8,698 nt of DNA from Candidatus Omnitrophota bacterium (GTDB lineage: Bacteria > Omnitrophota > Gorgyraeia > Aquiviventales > Aquiviventaceae), in assembly GCA_020057015.1 (NCBI GenBank), contig JAGVGS010000057.1, forward strand, positions 1 through 8,698. Direction: 5' to 3'. The stretch's first letter is position 1. Every line of letters begins with the position of its first letter. This document shows, piece after piece, positions 1-7,212 of this stretch. The notes beneath the pieces are model-generated. The model saw only the letters and a program-made list of their open reading frames with translations. It ran no database searches and was not told the DNA's origin. Made by a program: the position numbers and the translations under genes.

Positions 1-959
1 AGGGCCAGGGCCGGCTGCACGCGGGGCGCGGGCGGCAATGCCGGGCGCAGCGTCGAAGAGGCGGGCGATTCTGGCGTCTTCCAGCGACGATGCATCCAGA
101 CCCATTGCGCCGGATCCCGGCGAATCTGGGCCTCGAGCGCGCGCGTCCATTGCTGGGTCAGCGCCGCGATCGCTTGCGGACGCCCGAGGCCTGGCACAAC
201 GGTGAGCGCCTCATCGATCACCAGGCGAAAACCGCGGCCTTCGCGCAGCACCACGAGCGGCACAATCGGCGCGCCGGTCATGAGCGCCAGCGCCGAAGGG
301 CCGACCACGGTGTAGGCCGGGTGGCCGAAGAACTCCACATGGATGCCTTCGAGGCTGTCGAGGTCTTGGTCCACCAAAATACCCACCAGCTGTTTGGCCT
401 GCAAGAGACGGGCGACTTCTTTGAGCGACCCGCGCGCGAGCGTCGTGACCCCCTTATCCGCACGCATGCGGACCATAAAAGGCTCATATTCCGGATAGCG
501 CAGCGGGCGGGCCAGCACCGCGCCCTCATACCCTAAACTCTTCAGATACAGCGGCAAGATCTCCCAATTGCCCGTATGCGCGCTCACCAGGATGGCCCCT
601 TCGCCGCGGGCGAGGGCTTGCTGCAGGTAGTGCAGCCCATCGCAGGAGACCATCGCGCCAATCTGCGCCAGCGAAAGCCTGGGCAGCACGAACCATTCCA
701 GGGCTGTTTGGCCAAGATTCCGGAACACCGCCTGTACCATGCGCTGCTGCTGGGCCGGGCTGTACTGAGCGCCAAACGCCAGGGTCAGATGGTCCAGGGC
801 CAGGCGCCGCTGGCCTGAAAGCAGCCAAAACGCGGCCCCGCCCAGCACACGGCCCAGGGCTTGGGCCGTAGACCAGGGGAGCCGGCTGGCCAGTGCGTGC
901 AGCAGCCGGAATCCTAAGTACATGAACCGCCGACGGATGGGGTGTTTTACGGTAGCCAT
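1..959 (-). CDS. lpxL: Lipid A biosynthesis acyltransferase, LpxL/HtrB family (3' end cut by window edge)
   Basis: Inner-membrane-associated enzyme that transfers a secondary acyl chain onto lipid A, usually after KDO has been attached. I translated the reverse complement from ATG at 959: one open frame of 319 codons runs to the window edge with no stop. The N-terminus has a basic stretch and hydrophobic segment (about residues 10-50). The family catalytic H-X4-D/E motif is HTGNWE at His128-Glu133, preceded by ILVSA. A WMHRRWK motif near residues 288-294 matches the conserved end of the family. At least 25 Pro/Ala-rich residues follow it, a longer tail than usual (family length about 290-310). 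An in-frame TGA at -36 relative to ATG and no better start make 959 the likely start. No Shine-Dalgarno is visible; the promoter at 971-999 would give a very short leader. It lies downstream of a terminator, so it is probably transcribed separately. LpxM- or LpxP-type specificity cannot be excluded. Confidence 0.92.
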   Translation of the reverse strand, partial: MATVKHPIRRRFMYLGFRLLHALASRLPWSTAQALGRVLGGAAFWLLSGQRRLALDHLTLAFGAQYSPAQQQRMVQAVFRNLGQTALEWFVLPRLSLAQIGAMVSCDGLHYLQQALARGEGAILVSAHTGNWEILPLYLKSLGYEGAVLARPLRYPEYEPFMVRMRADKGVTTLARGSLKEVARLLQAKQLVGILVDQDLDSLEGIHVEFFGHPAYTVVGPSALALMTGAPIVPLVVLREGRGFRLVIDEALTVVPGLGRPQAIAALTQQWTRALEAQIRRDPAQWVWMHRRWKTPESPASSTLRPALPPAPRVQPALA

Positions 960-970
960 GATAGACGAGT

Positions 971-999
971 ATGATACGCCTGGCAGCTGGGAGCGTCAA
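971..999 (-). promoter_or_regulatory. Sigma-70-type promoter for the lipid A acyltransferase
   Basis: On the minus strand TTGACG (994-999) and TATCAT (971-976) are separated by exactly 17 bp. The predicted transcription start, 7 nt after the -10, is near 964, only about 5 nt before the ATG at 959. No Shine-Dalgarno fits in that leader. CATACT, 3 nt further downstream (968-973), is an alternative -10 but would need a 20-bp spacer. Confidence 0.65.
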
Positions 1000-1035
1000 T
1001 GGAGAACACGACGGGAGGAAGCGCTACACGCAGAG

Positions 1036-1090
1036 AAAAAAGAGACTGCCGGCACCCACCTGACAATCACGCCATCGAGGGTCCGGCAGT
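1036..1090 (-). terminator. Rho-independent terminator after the helix-turn-helix gene
   Basis: ACTGCCGG is repeated in inverted form (1083-1090 and 1045-1052), extended by ACCC/GGGT across a one-base bulge, giving a 12-bp stem with a 21-nt loop. On the minus strand it is followed by CTC and six Ts (1036-1041). The stem starts inside the TGA stop codon (1090-1092) of the preceding gene. It would separate that gene from the acyltransferase promoter downstream. Confidence 0.75.
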
Positions 1091-1290
1091 CAGCTCGAGC
1101 GGTGGTTCATTTGCGCTTCAAGCCACCCATCCAGCACATCGCGCTTGAAACGCCATTGCCCGCCAATTTTCGCTGCAGGAACGCGCCCTTCCCGGGTCAG
1201 CTTGTAGACCGTCATGACATGCAACCCGAGGTATTGGGCCACTTCCCGCAGGGTCATAATCTGATCTTTCTCCCCTGGCGCCTTCTTCAT
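1090..1290 (-). CDS. Small helix-turn-helix DNA-binding protein, excisionase/MerR-like (HTH_17 type)
   Basis: A 66-residue protein made almost entirely of one winged helix-turn-helix of the excisionase family. MTLREVAQYLGLHVMTVYKL (about residues 12-31) is the helix-turn-helix, and GRVPAAKIGGQWRFKRDVLD (about 35-54) is the wing and the helix after it. It ends in a short charged tail, and such proteins bind DNA through this domain alone. A strong Shine-Dalgarno (AGGAGGTGA, 1297-1305) lies 6 nt before ATG at 1290. A GTG directly upstream at 1293 is in frame but too close to it, so 1290 is preferred. It is flanked by its own promoter-like boxes and a terminator, so it is a single-gene unit. Its target is unknown; nothing nearby looks like an integrase, so an excisionase role is not implied. 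A local transcription regulator is the simplest guess. Confidence 0.85.
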   Translation of the reverse strand: MKKAPGEKDQIMTLREVAQYLGLHVMTVYKLTREGRVPAAKIGGQWRFKRDVLDGWLEAQMNHRSS

Positions 1291-1316
1291 CACTGCTCAC
1301 CTCCTCCTTGTCAGGG

Positions 1317-1346
1317 AGTATGCCATATCTGAATCTAATTCTTCAA
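1317..1346 (-). promoter_or_regulatory. Candidate promoter of the helix-turn-helix gene
   Basis: On the minus strand TTGAAG (1341-1346) and CATACT (1317-1322) are separated by 18 bp, with TG one base before the -10 (TGGCATACT), which is an extended -10. The predicted start near 1310 leaves a 20-nt leader holding a strong Shine-Dalgarno. A short GAAT-CTA-ATTC palindrome (1331-1341) lies mostly in the spacer and could be an operator; this is weak. Confidence 0.45.
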
Positions 1347-1406
1347 GACTTTTACAAAATATTATGCTATGCATCCATCAGCTATTTGATTCGATGAGAC
1401 TTGAAG
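1341..1406. repeat. Inverted repeat pair in the AT-rich gap after kdsC
   Basis: CTTCAAGACT (1341-1350) and AGACTTGAAG (1397-1406) are inverted with 9 of 10 positions paired, 46 bp apart. The gap 1294-1442 has no gene and is far richer in A and T than its surroundings. The left arm overlaps the candidate -35 of the helix-turn-helix gene. No T tract follows, so it does not look like the operon terminator. Paired binding sites or a long hairpin are possible. Confidence 0.35.
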
Positions 1407-1442
1407 CCGCCGTAAGAGGGAGAGGAGATTAACGTAGCTTAC

Positions 1443-1994
1443 TTATTGATAACGCTGGAGGACTTGGTCCCAAAGGCCCTTGGCTTTGAGGAGCAGTTCG
1501 ATCACTTCCCTGACCGCCCCGCGGCCGCCAGGGCGCTGCGTGACGTAATGGGCGATCGCCTTCACTTCCGGCACTCCGTTGGGCACGGCCACGGCCAGTC
1601 CCACCCGCCGCAGGATCGGCAGCTCCATAAGGTCATCGGCCACGGCGCAGACCTGCTCAGGCTGCACGCGCAGTTTCTTGAGCATGTGCTCGTACGCCGG
1701 CAATTTCACGAGGGCGCCTTGCTGCAGCAGGTCGATGTGCATCTCCTTGGCCCGCCGTGCCAGCAAGCGCGAGCGGCGCGCCGTGATGATCGCGGACTTC
1801 AGGCCCACCCGGTGCCAAAACACCATCCCGGCGCCGTCTTGCACGTCGAAACACTTGAGCTCATCGCCGTAGTCCGCGTACACGATGCGGCCATCGGTCA
1901 GCACCCCGTCGACATCCAGCAGCAGCACGCTGATGCGCGCGGCGCGCTCCACCACCTCGCGCGGCACGGCCATCGGCAGCGTATTGGGGGTCAT
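1443..1994 (-). CDS. kdsC: 3-deoxy-D-manno-octulosonate 8-phosphate phosphatase
   Basis: Cytoplasmic HAD-superfamily phosphatase that converts KDO-8-phosphate to KDO, the step before CMP activation. At 183 residues it has the size of family members, which lack a large cap domain. LLLDVDGVLTDG (about 24-35) is motif I, with nucleophile Asp27 and acid/base Asp29. ITAR (70-73) is motif II, Lys97 in LVKLPAY is motif III, and ADDLME (119-124) is motif IV. GGRGAVREV near the C-terminus is typical of KdsC. Motif IV is unusual: family members normally have GDDxxD, while here Gly is Ala and the last Asp is Glu; the two central Asp residues are kept. The ATG overlaps the kdsD stop by 4 bp (ATGA), implying translational coupling. 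It is the last gene of the operon. Confidence 0.95.
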   Translation of the reverse strand: MTPNTLPMAVPREVVERAARISVLLLDVDGVLTDGRIVYADYGDELKCFDVQDGAGMVFWHRVGLKSAIITARRSRLLARRAKEMHIDLLQQGALVKLPAYEHMLKKLRVQPEQVCAVADDLMELPILRRVGLAVAVPNGVPEVKAIAHYVTQRPGGRGAVREVIELLLKAKGLWDQVLQRYQ

Positions 1995-2950
1995 ACAAAG
2001 CCGGCCTTGAGCAAGTCTTGCACATCGAGCAAGCCCATGGGCCGCTGCCGGGCATCGATCACGACCAGCTCATCGATGCGATGCTCCCGCAGCACGCGCA
2101 GCGCCTCGGCCGCCAGCGCCTCGGGCCCGATGGTCTTAGGGTGTCGGGTCATGACCTGCCCCACCTGCTGCTCAGCCAGCGTGCCCGGATGCTCCAAATG
2201 CCGGCGCAGGTCGCCATCGGTGAAAATGCCGGTGAGCTGCCCGCGCGGGTTGACGACGCTGGCGCAGCCGGCCCGCGCTTTCGTGATCGCCAGCAGCACC
2301 TCGCGCACCTTTGCGCGCTCGCGCACGATCGGGTGGGACGCGCCGGTGCGCATGAGGTCGCGCACCTGCAGCAGCAGCCGCCGCCCGAGCGAGCCGCCGG
2401 GGTGCAGCAGGGCGAAGTCCTTTTCCTGAAACCCCTTGCGCTCGGCGACCACCACCGCGAGCGCATCGCCCATCGCGAGCATCGCGGTAGTCGAAGAGGT
2501 GGGGGCCAGGTTTAGGGTACAGGCCTCGCGCTCCACGTGGACGTCCAGCACGCTGTCGGCATGCTTGGCCAGCGTGGACTTGACGTTCCCGGTGAGGGCA
2601 ATCAGCGGCGTGCCGATGCGCTTGATGACCGGCAAGAGCCGCGTCAGCTCCTCTGTCTCCCCGCTGTTGGAAAGCGCGATGAGCACATCGTCTTTGCTGA
2701 CCCGTCCGAGGTCGCCATGAATCGCTTCGGCCGGGTGCACCCAGTGGCTGGGGGTACCCGTGGAGGCCATGGTGGCGGAGATCTTTTGGCCGATGAGGCC
2801 GGCCTTGCCCATGCCGGTCACGACCACCCGGCCGCGACATGCGAGGACAATCGCCACGGCCCGATCAAAGCTGCGGCCAATGCGGGGCACGAGCCGGGTG
2901 ATGGCTTCGGCTTCGATCCGGAGCACTTGCCGAGCCCGGGCCACACTCAT
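1991..2950 (-). CDS. kdsD: Arabinose-5-phosphate isomerase (SIS domain plus two CBS domains)
   Basis: Interconverts ribulose-5-phosphate and arabinose-5-phosphate, the first committed step of KDO synthesis. It has 319 residues, close to the 320-330 of KdsD/KpsF proteins. The N-terminal SIS sugar isomerase domain (about 30-170) contains TGMGKAG (45-51) and SNSGET (94-99), and APTSSTTA (149-156) lies at the active site. HPGGSLGRR (183-191) leads into two CBS domains (about 198-255 and 264-319). ATG 2950 overlaps the kdsA stop by 4 bp, and its own stop overlaps the kdsC start by 4 bp. No separate Shine-Dalgarno is clear, consistent with coupled translation. KpsF and GutQ are paralogues with the same activity; placement beside kdsA and kdsC favours KdsD. 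Confidence 0.95.
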   Translation of the reverse strand: MSVARARQVLRIEAEAITRLVPRIGRSFDRAVAIVLACRGRVVVTGMGKAGLIGQKISATMASTGTPSHWVHPAEAIHGDLGRVSKDDVLIALSNSGETEELTRLLPVIKRIGTPLIALTGNVKSTLAKHADSVLDVHVEREACTLNLAPTSSTTAMLAMGDALAVVVAERKGFQEKDFALLHPGGSLGRRLLLQVRDLMRTGASHPIVRERAKVREVLLAITKARAGCASVVNPRGQLTGIFTDGDLRRHLEHPGTLAEQQVGQVMTRHPKTIGPEALAAEALRVLREHRIDELVVIDARQRPMGLLDVQDLLKAGFV

Positions 2951-3780
2951 GCGCTGATGCCCAGTGCCGCGCGAATCGCCTGTAGCTGATCCAAAAGCTT
3001 CGGCAGGTCTGCCAGGCGCAGCATGTTGGGCCCATCGCAGGGGGCCTGCTCAGGGTCCTCATGCACCTCGAGGAAAATCCCATCGCAGAAGCCCGTCGCC
3101 ACGGCGGCCCGCACCAGCGTGGGCACAAACTCGCGCTGCCCGCCGGAGGCATGGCCCAGGCCTCCGGGCAATTGCACCGAGTGCGTGCCATCGAAAATCA
3201 CCGGGTAGCCGAAGCCGGCCATCACCTGCAGGCTGCGCATATCGGAGACGAGATTGTTGTAGCCAAACGAAGCGCCGCGCTCGGTGACCAGGATCGCGCG
3301 GTTGCCGGCCGCCTCGGCCTTCTCGATCACGTGCTTCATGTCCCAGGGTGCTAAGAACTGGCCCTTCTTGATGTTGATCGGCTTGCCGGCGCGGGCCACG
3401 GCTTTCACGAAGTCGGTCTGGCGAGAGAGAAACGCCGGGATCTGCAGGATATCGAGCACTTCTGCCGCGGCCTTCACCTCTTCGCGGCAATGCACGTCGC
3501 TCAAGATAGGCAGTCCCAGCGTCTTCTTGACCTTCTTGAGGATGGCCAGGCCCTTCGCGGCACCCGGGCCGCGGTAGGCCCCCCCGGAGGTGCGATTGGC
3601 CTTGTCATAGCTGCACTTCACAATGTACGAGACCCCGGCCTGGGCGCACATCTTGGCCATGCGCTCGGCATGGCGCAGCAGGTGCTTTTCCCCCTCGATC
3701 ACGTCGGGCCCGGCGATGAGGGTCAGAGGCTGCCCGCGACCGACGCTGACCCCACCGACCTTGACGACGCGCGCGGTCAT
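2947..3780 (-). CDS. kdsA: 3-deoxy-D-manno-octulosonate 8-phosphate synthase
   Basis: Condenses arabinose-5-phosphate with phosphoenolpyruvate to give KDO-8-phosphate; a TIM-barrel enzyme of the DAHP/KDO8P synthase family. The protein has 277 residues (E. coli 284). Seen motifs: KCSYDKANRTS (55-65), ILSDVH (92-97), KGQFLAPWDM (139-148), FDGTHSVQLPGG (196-207), and CDGPNM (238-243). His200, Glu228 and Asp239 match the three conserved metal-site residues. The fourth position, Cys in metal-dependent and Asn in metal-independent enzymes, is Asp26 here (AGPDVIE). I chose ATG 3780, which overlaps the pyrG stop by 4 bp and follows GGAAG. The frame is open upstream to an ATG at 3819, but that would add 13 residues inside pyrG that look unlike the family. 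Confidence 0.96.
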   Translation of the reverse strand: MTARVVKVGGVSVGRGQPLTLIAGPDVIEGEKHLLRHAERMAKMCAQAGVSYIVKCSYDKANRTSGGAYRGPGAAKGLAILKKVKKTLGLPILSDVHCREEVKAAAEVLDILQIPAFLSRQTDFVKAVARAGKPINIKKGQFLAPWDMKHVIEKAEAAGNRAILVTERGASFGYNNLVSDMRSLQVMAGFGYPVIFDGTHSVQLPGGLGHASGGQREFVPTLVRAAVATGFCDGIFLEVHEDPEQAPCDGPNMLRLADLPKLLDQLQAIRAALGISA

Positions 3781-5396
3781 GACTTCCGCGAGGCAGCGGG
3801 CGCCTCGACCTGGAGACACGCGCCTACGAAGTCGCGGAACAGCGGATGGGGGGTGAGCGGGCGCGACTTGAACTCCGGGTGGAATTGGCCGGCCACGAAC
3901 CAGGGATGGTCAGGCAGCTCGATCATCTCGACGAGATCGCCGGGCTCATGCGTCGCCGAGACCACGAGACCGGCCTTGGCGAACGCGTCGCGGTAGCGGT
4001 TATTGACTTCGTAGCGGTGGCGGTGCCGCTCGGTAATCTCCTCGCTGCCGTAGGCCTGGTGCGCCAGCGTGCCGCGCTGCACCTGGCAGCGCGAAGCGCC
4101 CAGACGCATGGTGCCGCCCTTGGTCATGACCCCTTGCTGCTCTTCGAGCAGGCTGATGACCGGATGCGCGGTGTTGGCGTCGAACTCGGTGGAATTGGCC
4201 CCCACCAGCCCGCAGACATGGCGCGCAAATTCGATGACAGCGCACTGCATCCCGAGACAAATACCGAAAAACGGCACCTTGGTTTCGCGGGCCCAGCGAA
4301 TCGCGGCCAGCTTACCCTCGATGCCGCGGTGGCCGAAGCCGCCGGGGATGAGCAGCCCCTGCACGTCGTGCAGCACTTGGGAGGCCCCCTCGCGCTCGAC
4401 CTGCTCCGAGTCGATGCGCTTGACCCGCACTGAGGCGCTGTGCGCGAGGCCCCCGTGTTTGAGCGCCTCGTAGATCGACTTGTACGCGTCCTGCAATTGG
4501 ATGTACTTGCCCACCACGGCGATCGTGACCTCGCGCTGGGGGTTCAGGGCGCGCTCCACGACGTGGCTGCGCCAATGGACGAGGTCGTGTTGCGGGCGGT
4601 CGAGCCGCAGCATGCGCAGGATGGTGTCATCCAGCTTCTGCTGGTTGAACACCAGCGGCACCTCGTAGACGTCTTGCACATCCAGCGCCTGGATCACGGC
4701 CTCCGGGGCCACGTTGCAAAACTGGGCGATCTTGTTGCGCACACTTTCGGAAAACGGCCGTTCGGTGCGGCAGAGCAGCACGTCGGCCTGCAGCCCGATT
4801 TCACGCAGCTTGCCGACCGAGTGCTGGGTCGGCTTCGTCTTCAGCTCATCGGCAGCGCGGATGTAGGGTACTAAGGTCAAGTGCACGTTGAGCGCGTTAT
4901 CCATCCCCAGCTCGTTGCGCAGCTGGCGGATGGCTTCGAGAAACGGCAGGCCCTCGATGTCGCCCACTGTGCCGCCCACTTCCACGATCACCACGTCATG
5001 GTCGCCCGCCACCTTCTTCATGGCGCGCTTGATCTCATCGGTAATGTGCGGCACGACCTGCACGGTGGCCCCGAGGTATTCGCCCTGGCGCTCCTTGGTG
5101 ATCACGGAGTAGTAGATGCGCCCGGCGGTGACGTTGTTGTCCTTGCTCATGGTCAGATCGGTGAAGCGCTCGTAGTGGCCGAGATCGAGGTCGGTCTCCG
5201 CCCCGTCGTCGGTCACGTAGACTTCCCCGTGCTGATACGGGCTCATGGTGCCGGGGTCGACGTTGATGTAGGGGTCGAGCTTCTGCAGCGTCACCTTGAG
5301 GCCCCGGGCTTTCAGCAGCAGCCCGATGGACGCGCACGCGATGCCTTTGCCTAAGCTGGAGACGACCCCGCCGGTCACAAAAATGTATTTCGCCAT
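3777..5396 (-). CDS. pyrG: CTP synthase (glutamine hydrolysing)
   Basis: Makes CTP from UTP, ATP and glutamine in the cytoplasm. At 539 residues it has the full family length (E. coli 545). The synthetase domain covers about 1-265, with the ATP loop SLGKGIA (14-20), the metal/UTP region around DLDLGHYERF (69-78) and VEVGGTVGDIE (138-148). The class I glutamine amidotransferase domain covers about 290-530, with IPGGFGHRG (350-358), the nucleophile Cys380 in GICLGMQ, and His506/Glu508 in GQFHPEF. ATG 5396 lies 2 bp after the kdsB stop, with GAGG about 8 nt upstream. Its place between kdsB and kdsA makes sense because KdsB consumes CTP; the gene also serves all nucleotide and phospholipid metabolism, so this operon is probably essential. 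Confidence 0.98.
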   Translation of the reverse strand: MAKYIFVTGGVVSSLGKGIACASIGLLLKARGLKVTLQKLDPYINVDPGTMSPYQHGEVYVTDDGAETDLDLGHYERFTDLTMSKDNNVTAGRIYYSVITKERQGEYLGATVQVVPHITDEIKRAMKKVAGDHDVVIVEVGGTVGDIEGLPFLEAIRQLRNELGMDNALNVHLTLVPYIRAADELKTKPTQHSVGKLREIGLQADVLLCRTERPFSESVRNKIAQFCNVAPEAVIQALDVQDVYEVPLVFNQQKLDDTILRMLRLDRPQHDLVHWRSHVVERALNPQREVTIAVVGKYIQLQDAYKSIYEALKHGGLAHSASVRVKRIDSEQVEREGASQVLHDVQGLLIPGGFGHRGIEGKLAAIRWARETKVPFFGICLGMQCAVIEFARHVCGLVGANSTEFDANTAHPVISLLEEQQGVMTKGGTMRLGASRCQVQRGTLAHQAYGSEEITERHRHRYEVNNRYRDAFAKAGLVVSATHEPGDLVEMIELPDHPWFVAGQFHPEFKSRPLTPHPLFRDFVGACLQVEAPAASRKS

Positions 5397-5398
5397 GG

Positions 5399-6139
5399 TT
5401 AGCCTCGAGCTGCCGCGTTGTGCAGCATTGCCTCAACGGTTTTCACGTCTGCCGGAGTGTCAACCCCAATGGAATCGCGCGCGGTTTCGAGGAGCTTGAT
5501 GCGGTAGCCGCGCTCCAGCGCCCGCAATTGCTCCAGCTGCTCGGCCTGCTCGAGCGGTGTCGGTTCCAGGCTCGGAAACTGCAGGAGAAAATGCCGCTGG
5601 TAACCGTAAATGCCTAAATGCTTGAAGCGCCGCAGCGCAGACGTGCTGGCGCGCTCGTAGGGAATAGCGGCCCGCGAGAAGTAGAGCGCGTAGCCATCGA
5701 CATCAACGATCACTTTCACCACGTTCGGGTTGGCCAGATCCGCAGCATTTCTCAGCGGCGTCATCAGTGACGCCATGGGGACGGCAACATGGGCCGTAAG
5801 AAACGCCACCAGCGGGCTGATCATGTCCGGCTGAATCAGCGGCTCATCGCCCTGCACGTTGATCACCACATCGCTGCGATGCGCCCGGGCGACTTCCGCC
5901 ACCCGGTCGGTGCCGCTGCGTGCCGAAGGGCTGGTCATCACCGCCTGCCCGCCGAAGGCTTCGACCGCTTGCTGAATGCGCGCATCATCGGTCGCCACCA
6001 GCACGGCCTCCACGCCCTTAGCGCGCGAGGCCCCCTCATAGACATGCTGGATCATCGGCTTGCCTGCGATGAGCGCCAGCGGCTTGCCTGGAAACCGCAC
6101 CGAGGCGAAGCGTGCGGGAATCACGACCAAAGCGCTCAT
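5399..6139 (-). CDS. kdsB: 3-deoxy-manno-octulosonate cytidylyltransferase (CMP-KDO synthetase)
   Basis: Couples KDO to CMP using CTP, giving the donor for KDO transferases. The 246 residues match the family length of about 245-250. IPARFASVRFPGKPL (7-21) is the nucleotide-binding signature, SGTDRV (75-80) and NVQGDEPLI (94-102) form the active-site region, and HLGIYGY (174-180), EQLEQLRALE (210-219) and SIGVDTPADV (233-242) are family motifs. The frame is open upstream to 6295, but the extra 52 residues overlap the kinase gene and are not family-like. ATG 6139, with GAGG a few bases upstream, gives the exact family N-terminus. It starts 19 bp after the kinase stop and ends 2 bp before pyrG. 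Confidence 0.97.
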   Translation of the reverse strand: MSALVVIPARFASVRFPGKPLALIAGKPMIQHVYEGASRAKGVEAVLVATDDARIQQAVEAFGGQAVMTSPSARSGTDRVAEVARAHRSDVVINVQGDEPLIQPDMISPLVAFLTAHVAVPMASLMTPLRNAADLANPNVVKVIVDVDGYALYFSRAAIPYERASTSALRRFKHLGIYGYQRHFLLQFPSLEPTPLEQAEQLEQLRALERGYRIKLLETARDSIGVDTPADVKTVEAMLHNAAARG

Positions 6140-6158
6140 GGCCTCGTCCGGCAGGGCA

Positions 6159-7211
6159 TCACCGCGTCGCCCGCAGCGGGCGCCCCTCGTGGGAGCGCCG
6201 AATCGGTGGTGCGGCCTTGCCCCGCAGCTTGGCAGCCAGCTCGTCCGGCGAGGTAACCGCCACCCCCAGCTTGCCCACCACGATGCCGGCGGCATAGTTG
6301 GCCATGCGGGCCGCCTGCTCCATCGTCGCCCCGGAGGCCAGTGCCAGCGTGAAGGTCGCGATCACCGTATCCCCAGCCCCGGCCACATCGAATACTTCTT
6401 GGGCCACAGTGGGAATCATGGTCCGGCGGCCGCCTTGTTCAAAGAGGCCCATGCCATCTTCCCCGAGCGTGATCAAGAGCGCCTCGCATTCAAGCCGCCG
6501 CAAGATCTCCGCGCCCGCGCGCTGCACGTCGAGGTGGCTCTCCAGCTCCCGGCCCACGGCCTCGCCGGCTTCGGCGCGGTTGGGCGTCAGGCACGTCACG
6601 CGCTGGTACAGGTCGAAATGCTCCTGCTTGGGGTCGACGGTGATGATCTTTTTCCGCGCGCGCGCATAAGGAATGACCGCCTCCAGCAGCTGGCGCGTGA
6701 CCACGCCCTTGCCGTAGTCCTCTAGGATCACGGCGTCGACCTGCTCAATCTCCTGGAGCACCCGCTTAAGGAGCTTATCGAGCACGTCCTGGCGCAGCGG
6801 CTCGCGCTGCTCGCGGTCCACCCGCACGACTTGCTGGTGATGCGCGATGACGCGGGTCTTCACCGTGGTGGGGCGCGCCACCCGCAGCACCGTGGCGGTA
6901 TCGACCTTGCGCTGGGCCAAATCTTCGAGCAGCATGGTGCCCCAGCGATCTTCGCCGATCACGCCGGCCACTGCGCAGCGCCCACCCAGGGCCCGAATAT
7001 TATTGGCCACGTTCGCCGCCCCCCCGGGCATCACGGATTCGGACTGCACCCACACCACCGGCACCGGGGCCTCAGGGCTGATGCGCTTGACCTGCCCCCA
7101 CACGAACTCATCGAGCATCAAGTCGCCGATCACCAGCACGCGGGCGCGCGCAAAACGCGGAATCAGCGACGCGAGATTGGCGTGCGCGAGAGCCGGGGCG
7201 CGGCGGGGCAT
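6159..7211 (-). CDS. hldA: D-glycero-beta-D-manno-heptose-7-phosphate kinase (single-domain RfaE1/HldA type)
   Basis: Phosphorylates heptose-7-phosphate at C1 on the way to ADP- or GDP-activated heptose for the inner core. The 350 residues form one PfkB/ribokinase domain: VIGDLMLDEFVWG (27-39), PGGAANVANNI (62-72), the VDPK region (192-195), and DVAGAGDT (275-282) with the catalytic base Asp281. The cytidylyltransferase-like domain present in bifunctional HldE proteins (about 477 residues) is absent, so the nucleotidyl transfer must be encoded elsewhere. The last 20 residues are basic and not family-like. ATG 7211 lies 1 bp after the stop of the preceding gene. Being next to KDO genes supports heptose rather than another PfkB substrate. 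The activated product (ADP or GDP form) is not decided by this sequence. Confidence 0.92.
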   Translation of the reverse strand: MPRRAPALAHANLASLIPRFARARVLVIGDLMLDEFVWGQVKRISPEAPVPVVWVQSESVMPGGAANVANNIRALGGRCAVAGVIGEDRWGTMLLEDLAQRKVDTATVLRVARPTTVKTRVIAHHQQVVRVDREQREPLRQDVLDKLLKRVLQEIEQVDAVILEDYGKGVVTRQLLEAVIPYARARKKIITVDPKQEHFDLYQRVTCLTPNRAEAGEAVGRELESHLDVQRAGAEILRRLECEALLITLGEDGMGLFEQGGRRTMIPTVAQEVFDVAGAGDTVIATFTLALASGATMEQAARMANYAAGIVVGKLGVAVTSPDELAAKLRGKAAPPIRRSHEGRPLRATR

Positions 7212-7212
7212 C

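Noticed and set aside
90..536. 148-codon plus-strand frame antisense to the acyltransferase
   Set aside because: Arg/His-rich shadow typical of GC-rich antisense frames; no ribosome site or recognisable domain.
526..999. 157-codon minus-strand frame
   Set aside because: It lies within the acyltransferase in another frame, is Pro/Ala/Gly-rich without family motifs, and the overlapping frame carries HTGNWE and WMHRRWK.
1446..2429. 327-codon plus-strand frame opposite kdsC and kdsD
   Set aside because: Long only because of high GC; the opposite strand encodes two complete, motif-bearing enzymes, and this frame shows no domain.
2172..2840. 222-codon minus-strand frame inside kdsD
   Set aside because: Out-of-frame shadow; the kdsD frame has intact SIS and CBS motifs.
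6140..6295. 52-residue N-terminal extension of KdsB
   Set aside because: Overlaps the end of the kinase gene and does not match the family, whose N-terminus begins at MSALVVIPAR.
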